Below, piece after piece: positions 50,128 to 57,534 of a stretch of 64,000 nucleotides of DNA (positions are counted from its first letter, which is position 1; each line of letters starts with the position of its first letter). The position numbers were made by a program, and so were the translations under genes. The stretch spans positions 389,184 through 453,183 of the forward strand of contig NZ_JBISCC010000129.1 in assembly GCF_044385915.1 (NCBI RefSeq), written 5' to 3'. The notes beneath the pieces are model-generated. The model saw only the letters and a list, made by a program, of their open reading frames with translations, ran no database searches and was not told where the DNA came from. The stretch comes from Thalassobellus citreus. Lineage in GTDB: Bacteria > Bacteroidota > Bacteroidia > Flavobacteriales > Flavobacteriaceae.

Positions 50128-51756
50128 ATGAGAACACTTGTTTTAGTTGTAATGACTCTGTTTTTAGTGAGTTGTAAACAGTCCAATAATCAAAATAATG
50201 TAATAGCTCAAACTGATAAAAAGCCAAATATAGTTTTGATTATGGCAGATGATATGGGGTTTTCAGATTTAGGTAATTATGGTTCTGAAATTAGTACACC
50301 AAATATCGACCGACTTGCAACTGAAGGCACGCGATTAAGAAGATTTTATAATAACACTATTTGTGCGCCCTCTAGAACAAGTTTGCTTACTGGGCAGTAT
50401 CCGCATAAAGCAGGTATTGGTTTTTTTAATGAAGATTTAGGTATTCCGGGGTATGAAGGGTATCTAAACAAAGAATCATTAACACTGGGAGAAGTATTTA
50501 AAAATGGTGGTTATTCAACATATATGTCTGGTAAATGGCATGTAGGTAATGAACGAGCTCATTGGCCTTTGCAAAGAGGTTTTGATAATTTCTTTGGTTT
50601 TTTAGATGGTGGCGCTAGTTATTTTGATACAAAGCCAATATTAAAAGGCCCTCCTTCATCGGCATTTTTATACGCTGATAATGAGGTTTATAATATAGAT
50701 AAAGAAGATTTTTACTTAACAGACGAATTAACAAGTAGAGCAATTGAATTTGTAAAAAGCACTCCAGAAGAGAAACCATTCTTTTTATACATGGCTTATA
50801 ATGCACCTCATTGGCCTCTTCATGCAAAGCCAGAAGATATTGCAAAATATAAAGGAAAGTATGATGCAGGTTGGGACGAATTACGAAATATTCGTTTTGA
50901 AAATATAAAAAAAATGGGATTGGCAGATGAAAATTGGACTCCAGTAAAAGATAAATTACTGCCAGCTTGGAATAGTTTAAGTGAAGAAGAAAAAAGTGAT
51001 TGGGCATTAAAAATGGAGGTTTATGCTGCTATGGTAGATAATTTAGATCAAAACATAGGAAAATTAATTAGCTATTTAGAAACTACCAATCAATTAGATA
51101 ACACCATGATTATTTTTCTTTCTGATAATGGTGCAGAAAATATGGATGTTGGTAAAATGCCTTTTGTAGTAAAGCGTAATGAAGGATCGGTAGGTACAGC
51201 AGGATCTATGGAAGCTTACACAAAAAAATGGGCTCAAGTATCAAATAGTCCTTTAAGAAGTTACAAGTCTTCTCCTTATGAAGGAGGTACAGCAACACCT
51301 TTTATTGTTCGCTACCCTAAGCAGGTTGGAGCTGGTAAAATTTTAAAAGGAGGCGCTCATGTGGTAGATATTATGCCAACCTTGTTAAACTTTGCAGGTA
51401 TTAATTATCCAGAAACTTTTAATGGCATAAAGGCTAACGCTCTTGCAGGAGAAAGTTTTTTACCGCTATTGAAAGGAGAGAACTGGGAAAGAAACCAACC
51501 TATTTGTTTCGAATGGTTTGGTGATCGAGCAGTTTGGATGGGTGATTTAAAAGCTGTTTCAGTTTATCCAGGGAATACTTGGGAGTTATATGATTTAGCT
51601 ATTGATAGAACAGAATCAAATGATATTTCAGCTTTACATCCAGAAACTATATCAAAAATAGATGCTATTTATAAAGATTGGGCAAAAACAAATGGAGCTA
51701 TAGATTGGACAGATGAAATGACAATAAAAACAGGATTTAGAAAACAACCACATTAA
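50128..51756 (+). CDS. Sulfatase (arylsulfatase type) lipoprotein
   Basis: A 542-residue S1-family sulfatase, lipidated (lipobox LVSC, Cys16). The formylglycine signature CAPSRTSLLTG is intact with Cys79 as the residue to be modified. Metal-binding Asp pair is in LIMADDMGFSDLG, and further active-site residues in GKWHVGNE and SDNGAEN. It cleaves sulfate esters outside the inner membrane. Many marine flavobacterial sulfatases act on glycans, but no glycoside hydrolase or SusD is near; the setting among aromatic genes suggests an aryl sulfate. The maturation enzyme is not in the window. Confidence 0.92.
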   Translation: MRTLVLVVMTLFLVSCKQSNNQNNVIAQTDKKPNIVLIMADDMGFSDLGNYGSEISTPNIDRLATEGTRLRRFYNNTICAPSRTSLLTGQYPHKAGIGFFNEDLGIPGYEGYLNKESLTLGEVFKNGGYSTYMSGKWHVGNERAHWPLQRGFDNFFGFLDGGASYFDTKPILKGPPSSAFLYADNEVYNIDKEDFYLTDELTSRAIEFVKSTPEEKPFFLYMAYNAPHWPLHAKPEDIAKYKGKYDAGWDELRNIRFENIKKMGLADENWTPVKDKLLPAWNSLSEEEKSDWALKMEVYAAMVDNLDQNIGKLISYLETTNQLDNTMIIFLSDNGAENMDVGKMPFVVKRNEGSVGTAGSMEAYTKKWAQVSNSPLRSYKSSPYEGGTATPFIVRYPKQVGAGKILKGGAHVVDIMPTLLNFAGINYPETFNGIKANALAGESFLPLLKGENWERNQPICFEWFGDRAVWMGDLKAVSVYPGNTWELYDLAIDRTESNDISALHPETISKIDAIYKDWAKTNGAIDWTDEMTIKTGFRKQPH

Positions 51757-51768
51757 ATTTTATAAATA

Positions 51769-52980
51769 ATGAAAAAATTATTCACATACGAAAACGGTAT
51801 TGTAACCTTAATGTCACTTGTTTTTGGTTGTTTGTTTTTTGACCGTTTAGCACTTAATTATCTTATCCCATACGTGGCAAAAGATTTAGCGTTAAATAAT
51901 ACGCAAATAGGTTTATTAGCAGCAGGTCTATCTTTAGCATGGGCTGCGTCTAGTTACTATACTACTGCTTGGTCAGATTCTAGAAACAAAAATAAAGCAA
52001 CTTTTATTATTGCTATTTTCATTTTTTCTATCTGTTCCTTCGGGTCTGGTATGGCAATAGGATTTGGTACTTTACTGGTTGCTCGTATTGTTATGGGGCT
52101 AGCAGAAGGTCCGTTAATCCCATTAGCTCAAGTTTTTGTAGAGAGAGAATCTTCGCCGCATCGTTTAGGTTTAAATGTAGGGCTTTTACAAGGTGTTGGT
52201 GCAGCTCTTTTTGGATCTATTTTAGCCCCCATTATTTTAGTAGCTATCGCTGAAAATATAGGATGGAGAAATGCTTTTTACGTAGCAGCAGCTCCAGGTT
52301 TTCTTCTGGGAGTTATAGTGTATTTTTATGTAAAACCTAGTACTGCTGAAAGTGTAGGTATTGCAAAAAAATCTAGTTTTTCGGTTTCAGAATTACTTAA
52401 ATATCATAATATGAAATGGGGTATTCCATTGGCTTGTTGTGTTTTTGGTTGGTGGTTTGCTACTATACCATTCATCACAAAATATTTTACTACTACTCAA
52501 GGTATGACAGGTGATGAAATGAAAATGACTATGGGGCTTTTAGGTGTTTCAATGTTGGTAGCATCTCTTGTGCTTCCTGGTATTTCTGATAAAATTGGAA
52601 GAAAAAAAGCACTTTATATCGCTGTTATTCTAGGAATTTTATACCCTTTTGCCGTTTATTATTTAAATGGTTCAGTATTACATAGACCAGCCATGTTTCT
52701 TTCTTATTTTATGGTAGGAGCTATACCACTTGTTGCAGCTATTGTTCCATCAGAGGCGGTTCCAAATCATTTAAAAGCAAAAGCTATAGGTTTAACAACA
52801 GCAGTAGCTGAAATTGTAGGTGGTGTAATAGTACCTGCTATTTCTGGAGCGCTTTCCGATATAATTCATGAATCTGCTTTCTTATGGGTAGCAGCAGTAT
52901 TAGCGGTTTTGTCTTTGTTTTTTCTTTTCAAGTTAAAGGAAACAAAAGGGAAAGAATTTCCTGTTCATGTACTTGATTAA
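51769..52980 (+). CDS. MFS transporter (aromatic acid or sugar-acid type)
   Basis: A 403-residue major facilitator with 12 predicted helices. The loop 2-3 region reads AWSDSRNKNKATFI, a weak form of the MFS signature, and SDKIGRKKAL after helix 8 is the second. It starts 12 bases after the sulfatase stop, so the two are surely co-transcribed. The likely job is to carry the desulfated product across the inner membrane. Family relatives move aromatic acids, tartrate or hexuronates; the exact substrate is inferred from context only. Confidence 0.88.
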   Translation: MKKLFTYENGIVTLMSLVFGCLFFDRLALNYLIPYVAKDLALNNTQIGLLAAGLSLAWAASSYYTTAWSDSRNKNKATFIIAIFIFSICSFGSGMAIGFGTLLVARIVMGLAEGPLIPLAQVFVERESSPHRLGLNVGLLQGVGAALFGSILAPIILVAIAENIGWRNAFYVAAAPGFLLGVIVYFYVKPSTAESVGIAKKSSFSVSELLKYHNMKWGIPLACCVFGWWFATIPFITKYFTTTQGMTGDEMKMTMGLLGVSMLVASLVLPGISDKIGRKKALYIAVILGILYPFAVYYLNGSVLHRPAMFLSYFMVGAIPLVAAIVPSEAVPNHLKAKAIGLTTAVAEIVGGVIVPAISGALSDIIHESAFLWVAAVLAVLSLFFLFKLKETKGKEFPVHVLD

Positions 52981-53092
52981 GTTTTAGGAAAATAAAGCTT
53001 AGAATTAGTTAAATATAGATTAAGTCTTTTTTTAGTTGATAGAGAAGTATTGCAATTAGTAATGAAATATAAAATTTTTTGATTTTTAGAAT

Positions 53093-53386
53093 ATGAATAA
53101 AAAGGCAAATAAATATAAACTAAGGTTAGAGCTTTTGGAGCTGCTAAGACCAGATGATAAAACGTATGAACCTATTGATTTAGAGTTTGATAATCATGAT
53201 AATATATTTACGATTATAGAACGGATGAAACAAAGAGATAGATTTAAAACAGAACAACAATCTGTAGAGTTTGCAATTGGATTAAAATTATTTAGCGAGG
53301 TTATGTTGAAAAACAAGGATAATCCTTTGTTTGAAGATTTTAGACCTGCTTTTGGTGAATTAATGAAGAAAATAAAGTCAAATTAA
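53093..53386 (+). CDS. DUF3861 family protein
   Basis: A 97-residue soluble protein. The pattern KYKLRLELLELL, then LEFDNHDNIFTIIERMKQRDRF, then FAIGLKLFSEVMLKNKDNPLFEDFRPAFGELMKKIK matches the DUF3861 family as I know it. Function is unknown. Stop and next start are 6 bases apart, so it is coupled to the O-methyltransferase gene. It follows the MFS gene by 112 bases. Confidence 0.75.
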   Translation: MNKKANKYKLRLELLELLRPDDKTYEPIDLEFDNHDNIFTIIERMKQRDRFKTEQQSVEFAIGLKLFSEVMLKNKDNPLFEDFRPAFGELMKKIKSN

Positions 53387-53392
53387 TCATTT

Positions 53393-54022
53393 ATGAATCT
53401 AGATCCTAGTTTTAAAAAAGTTTTAGACGATTATGATAAACGTTTGAATGATGAAAATCATTTAATGAAATCATTATCTGGAATTGATGCAATGAAGCGT
53501 CGAGATGAGTTTTTGCTTCCTGTTGGTGAAGATGCTGCTATTTTTATGAATACTTTAATAAAAGCAGCTAAATCTAAAAGCATTTTAGAGATAGGAACCT
53601 CTTATGGTTATTCAACACTTTGGTTAGCCGAAGCAGCTAGAACAAATGGAGGTAAGGTTATTACTTTAGAGAATAACTTAGATAAAATGATGTATGCCAA
53701 AGATAAAATATCTAAAGCTGGTTTGTCAAAATTTGTTGATTTCAGACTTGGTGATGCTTTATTGAACATAAAAAATGCTAAAGAAACTTTTGACTTTGTT
53801 CTTTTAGATTTATGGAAAGAATTATATGTACCCTGTTTCAATTTGTTTTCATCCAAATTAAATGATGGGGCATGGGTATTGGGTGATAATATGATTTTTC
53901 CACCAATTTCTAAAAAAGAATCAGAAGCTTATCAAAATATAATTAGAACGAAAGAGGCTTTTACATCAATATTGTTACCCATAGGAAGTGGAATAGAAGT
54001 AAGTCAATATCATTCACGATAA
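53393..54022 (+). CDS. O-methyltransferase-like SAM-dependent methyltransferase
   Basis: A 209-residue class I methyltransferase of the O-methyltransferase (PF01596-like) group. The SAM-binding motif is ILEIGTSYGYSTLWLAEA (about residues 63-80), followed by GGKVITLENN and the acidic DFVLLDLWKE. Relatives methylate catechols, caffeoyl-CoA or similar phenols. Placed among ring-cleavage genes it might methylate, or protect against, a catechol intermediate. The reaction is inferred, and the DUF3861 gene just upstream is its operon partner. Confidence 0.78.
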   Translation: MNLDPSFKKVLDDYDKRLNDENHLMKSLSGIDAMKRRDEFLLPVGEDAAIFMNTLIKAAKSKSILEIGTSYGYSTLWLAEAARTNGGKVITLENNLDKMMYAKDKISKAGLSKFVDFRLGDALLNIKNAKETFDFVLLDLWKELYVPCFNLFSSKLNDGAWVLGDNMIFPPISKKESEAYQNIIRTKEAFTSILLPIGSGIEVSQYHSR

Positions 54023-54030
54023 AGATTAAA

Positions 54031-54055
54031 TATTCATTTTGGATTAAAATGAATA
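54031..54055. promoter_or_regulatory. Inverted repeat upstream of the meta-cleavage operon
   Basis: TATTCATTTT (54031-54040), GGATT, AAAATGAATA (54046-54055): perfect 10-bp arms. It begins 9 bases after the methyltransferase stop, so it may be a hairpin terminator, although an A run rather than a T run follows. The half-site TTCATTTT matches the palindrome at 45895. Confidence 0.4.
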
Positions 54056-54092
54056 AAAAAAGTGTCAAATTATTCTTAAAAACAAATAAATA

Positions 54093-54157
54093 GATTGATT
54101 TTGAATATTAATAGAATGTATTTGATTCACTAAAAGTAGGTTGCTGCTTTATTTTTG
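54093..54157 (+). promoter_or_regulatory. Shared bipartite promoter element, copy 3 (before the meta-cleavage operon)
   Basis: GATTGATTTTGAAT (54093-54106), 15 bases, TTGATTC (54122-54128), 21 bases, TATTTTTG (54150-54157), the latter an exact TAnnTTTG. The first 14 bases are identical to copy 1. Predicted transcription start is near 54163, 36 bases before the ATG at 54199. Confidence 0.65.
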
Positions 54158-54198
54158 TAATAATAAATTAATAAAAAAACGTATAAATTTTAATAGAT

Positions 54199-55191
54199 AT
54201 GGCAAAGAATCCGCATTATTTTTCACAAATGGCACATGTAGAAGTGCTAACCAAAGATCTAGATAAATCAGTAGAATTTTTTGGTGATATAGTTGGAATG
54301 GATATAACTGGTAGAGAAGTAGGTTCAGTTTATCTAAGAGCTTGGGGTGATTATTTTCATCATACATTAAAGTTGACTCAAAGTGATACTTCAGGACTTG
54401 GCCATATAGGATGGCGTGCAGATAGCCCTGAAGCTTTAGATGAGGCAGTAGAATATTTAGAAAGTATTGGTGCTGGTAGAGGTTGGAATGAAGGAGACCA
54501 GGGTCATGGAAAAGCATTTAGATTTCAATCTCCCGAAGGTCATATGCATGAAGTGTTTTGGGATGTTGTATGGTTAAGAGAAGAAGGAGAACGTGGTAGT
54601 ATTTATGCAGATAGATATGCAAGTAACAGAGGGAATGGAGCTAATCCACGACGTTTTGATCATGTAACATATATGGTGTCTAAAGGAGCATATCCAGCTG
54701 AAAAGGAATTTTGGAAAGCCTTAGGGTTTAAAAACCCTGATGAAATAAGAATTTCTGATGAACAGCCACCAATTGGCGGATTGCATACTCTAGCTAATCT
54801 ATCACACGATATTGCTGTTTTTACAGACCCTAATATAGAGCCAAATCAAGGTGTTTTAAACCATATTTGTTGGAATGTAGATAGTAGAGAAGAAGTGCTT
54901 TTAGCTTTAGACTATTTTACCGAAAAAGGTTATAAAAGTGTTATGGGAGCGCCAACTCGACATAAGGCAGATGAAGGATTCTTTATCTATATTATAGATC
55001 CTGGAAGTGGCGTGTTATTTGAATATTATGCTTGTGCAAGATTGGTGTTTGCACCAGATCATTTAGATGTACATTATTTACAAGATAATCCAAATGATGC
55101 ATGGGGCTTTGCAAATCCTTTCAAAGAAATGGGGAAAGGTAAAAAAATGGGGCTTTCAGAAGATGGCACCGTTAAACCAGCAGATATTTAA
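54199..55191 (+). CDS. Type I extradiol ring-cleavage dioxygenase (VOC family)
   Basis: A 330-residue two-domain extradiol dioxygenase of the catechol 2,3-dioxygenase type. The N-terminal domain begins MAHVEVLTKDLDKSVEFFGD. The catalytic C-terminal domain has metal ligands His155 (FDHVTYMV), His222 (LNHICWNV) and Glu275 (FEYYACAR), and His203 in SHDIAVF as the usual acid-base residue. It cleaves a catechol next to its hydroxyls (meta cleavage). It leads a tight four-gene operon with a hydrolase, a flavin hydroxylase and an FAH-family enzyme. The exact catechol is unknown. The call is strong; the substrate is not. Confidence 0.93.
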   Translation: MAKNPHYFSQMAHVEVLTKDLDKSVEFFGDIVGMDITGREVGSVYLRAWGDYFHHTLKLTQSDTSGLGHIGWRADSPEALDEAVEYLESIGAGRGWNEGDQGHGKAFRFQSPEGHMHEVFWDVVWLREEGERGSIYADRYASNRGNGANPRRFDHVTYMVSKGAYPAEKEFWKALGFKNPDEIRISDEQPPIGGLHTLANLSHDIAVFTDPNIEPNQGVLNHICWNVDSREEVLLALDYFTEKGYKSVMGAPTRHKADEGFFIYIIDPGSGVLFEYYACARLVFAPDHLDVHYLQDNPNDAWGFANPFKEMGKGKKMGLSEDGTVKPADI

Positions 55192-55236
55192 TTTTTCAAT
55201 AAATAGAAATTTTTAATTTTAAAAATATATAAAACT

Positions 55237-56352
55237 ATGTGGCATTTTTTTCCAGGTAAGTATATGCCTTCTTATCAAGTAAATAGAGCATTAACACAGG
55301 CGCATTACGGCGGTGGTGAATTTGCTGAAATTTTAGAAGCGGCTGGTAATATTGACCCAGATAATAGAGAAACATTTAACATTGCTTGGTTAAATAAAGG
55401 AAACGAGGTTTATGAATGGGCAGAAGAATATGAAAATAAAAAGGCCTTTGTTTCTGCTAGACGTACTTATTTAAGAGCTTTTAATTATTTGCGTACAGCA
55501 GAGTTTTTTATGAATCTTCAAGATGATAGAAAAATTCCAACGTATTTAAAGGCTCGTGATGCTTTTATAAAAGCAACTAAATATTTTGAAGAAAAACCGT
55601 TGCAGGTTGAAGTTCCTTTTGAAGGTTCTTTTTTGCCAGGGTATCTTTTTAAACCAAAAGGTGTTAAGAATCCGCCCGTAATGGTCATGTTTGGAGGCTT
55701 GGATAGTCTTGCCGAAGAACTTTATTTTGGAATTGGAGACCACTTGATGGAGAGAGGAGTCGCTTTATTGGCTATGGATGGTCCAGGGCAGGGAGCTGCG
55801 TTAAGATTAAATCATATTCATTCTCGTCATGATTATAATGTTGCTGGTACTGTGGTTTTAGATTGGGTACTAGAAAACTTAAAAGAAGAAGTAGATACTA
55901 CAAGTGTAGGTATAGCAGGAGTTTCAATGGGTGGTTATATGGCGGCACGTTGTGCAGCATTCGAACCTCGCTTTAAAGTATGTATGGTATTTGGGGCTGT
56001 TTGGTCTTACTATTCTGTTTGGGCAGGTAGAAGTGGTAAACATCCATTAGCAGAAATTGTTCAGCATATCATGGGAGTGAATAGTTATGAAGATGTTCTT
56101 AAGAAATTAGAAGGTTTTACTTTAGAGAATGGTATAGCAGAAAAAATATCTATGCCAACATTCATAATGCATGGTGGTGGTGATAAACAAAACTTTGTTG
56201 AACACGCTATTAATTTAGAAAAACACCTGACTTGTGAACATCAAATGAAAATTGTTCCTGATGGAGAAAGTGGATCTCAACACTGTCAGGTTGATAATTT
56301 CATGCCTGCTTTAGACATGTTTGATTGGATAGCCGATAAAATCCATGAATAA
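55237..56352 (+). CDS. Alpha/beta hydrolase, probable C-C bond hydrolase of the meta-cleavage pathway
   Basis: A 371-residue hydrolase with a helical N-terminal region (about 1-120) and an alpha/beta core. The nucleophile is Ser230 in GVSMGGYMAARC; Asp in MHGGGDKQ and His in GSQHCQVD fit the triad, and LLAMDGPGQGAA precedes it. The long helical N-terminus is shared with the FrsA/2,6-dihydroxypseudooxynicotine hydrolase group, some of which cut C-C bonds in aromatic catabolism. Coming 45 bases after the extradiol dioxygenase, it most likely splits the ring-opened product; that role is inferred. Confidence 0.85.
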   Translation: MWHFFPGKYMPSYQVNRALTQAHYGGGEFAEILEAAGNIDPDNRETFNIAWLNKGNEVYEWAEEYENKKAFVSARRTYLRAFNYLRTAEFFMNLQDDRKIPTYLKARDAFIKATKYFEEKPLQVEVPFEGSFLPGYLFKPKGVKNPPVMVMFGGLDSLAEELYFGIGDHLMERGVALLAMDGPGQGAALRLNHIHSRHDYNVAGTVVLDWVLENLKEEVDTTSVGIAGVSMGGYMAARCAAFEPRFKVCMVFGAVWSYYSVWAGRSGKHPLAEIVQHIMGVNSYEDVLKKLEGFTLENGIAEKISMPTFIMHGGGDKQNFVEHAINLEKHLTCEHQMKIVPDGESGSQHCQVDNFMPALDMFDWIADKIHE

Positions 56353-56377
56353 TTAACCAACTAAAAACCAACAAACT

Positions 56378-57517
56378 ATGAAGACAGTAAATAAAGTATT
56401 AATTGTAGGAGGTGGTATTGGCGGTCAATCTGTTGCAATTGCTTTAGCTCAAAAAGGGGTTGAAGTTGAAATAGCAGAAAAACTAGATGCTTATGATGTA
56501 TATGGTGTTGGTATCATTCAACAAATTAATGCACTTAAGGCATTAGATGCTTTAGGTCTTGCAGATGAAACCATGAAACATGGATATCCTTACGGACAGT
56601 TAAAAATGCATACTTCAACAGGTCATTTTATAGGTCTTGCAGGTGCTCCTTCAATGGGGAAATATCCTAGTCATAATGGTATTTCTAGGCGTACTTTACA
56701 TGAAATCATGTATGATAAAGCTATTAAGATTGGAGTGCAATATAGAATGGGGACAACCGTAACACATATTGAAAATTCTAAAGATGACGTTACTGTAACA
56801 TTTTCAGATAAAACTAAAAAGACTTATGATATTTTGATTGCATCAGATGGCATAAATTCTGATATGCGTAAATTGATTTTTGGAGATTTTAAACCAAGCT
56901 ATATGGGAGTATCTGTGTGGCGTTATGCTTTTAAAAAGCATGAAGATTTAGATACCGCTTATATGTATTACGGCAAACGTAGTAAGATTGGGTTTGTTCC
57001 TATGTCTGAAGATAGTATGTATATGTTCTTAGTATCTGCAGAAGGAGACGATAATCCTAGGATTAAAAAATCAGATTATATTCCTATGTTAAAAGATTAT
57101 CTATCTGAATATTCTGTAAAGATTGTAAAAGATGTAATAGGGCAAATAACCGAACCAGACTTGGTGAATTACAGGCCAATAGAGGCAAGTCATTTACCAG
57201 ATCCTTGGTTTAAAAATAGAGCTATAGTTATTGGTGATGGTGCTCATGCAACCGTTCCGCAATTAGGTTCTGGAGCTGCACTAGCTCTAGAGGATGGTGT
57301 TGTTTTAGCTGAAGAATTGGATAAAGCTGCAACTATTAATGATGCTTTTAATGCCTTTATGAAAAGACGTTATCAGCGTTGTATGGCTATTGTAGATGCA
57401 TCAGAAACCTTGGCAGAATGGGAACTTCTGGAATTTGAAGGGAAGTCGTTACCTGAAGGTGCGAATGTTGGAAAAGTAATAGGTCAGGCTACGGGTGTTT
57501 TAATGAAACCATTTTAA
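56378..57517 (+). CDS. FAD-dependent aromatic monooxygenase
   Basis: A 379-residue class A flavoprotein hydroxylase. FAD motifs: VLIVGGGIGGQSVAIALAQ (Rossmann), DG motif IASDGINSDMRKL, and VIGDGAHATVPQLGSGAALALEDGVVLAEEL (GD motif). Such enzymes hydroxylate phenols with NAD(P)H and O2, often making the catechol used by the extradiol enzyme encoded two genes upstream. Related to salicylate and 3-hydroxybenzoate hydroxylases; the substrate is not readable. Part of the 54199-58494 operon, 25 bases after the hydrolase. Confidence 0.92.
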   Translation: MKTVNKVLIVGGGIGGQSVAIALAQKGVEVEIAEKLDAYDVYGVGIIQQINALKALDALGLADETMKHGYPYGQLKMHTSTGHFIGLAGAPSMGKYPSHNGISRRTLHEIMYDKAIKIGVQYRMGTTVTHIENSKDDVTVTFSDKTKKTYDILIASDGINSDMRKLIFGDFKPSYMGVSVWRYAFKKHEDLDTAYMYYGKRSKIGFVPMSEDSMYMFLVSAEGDDNPRIKKSDYIPMLKDYLSEYSVKIVKDVIGQITEPDLVNYRPIEASHLPDPWFKNRAIVIGDGAHATVPQLGSGAALALEDGVVLAEELDKAATINDAFNAFMKRRYQRCMAIVDASETLAEWELLEFEGKSLPEGANVGKVIGQATGVLMKPF

Positions 57518-57534
57518 ACAATTAAAAATATACT

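Noticed and set aside
47137..51756. Sulfated-glycan locus reading of the TonB receptor and sulfatase
   Set aside because: No SusD, glycoside hydrolase or polysaccharide lyase is nearby, and all linked genes are aromatic-type; kept only as a less likely alternative.
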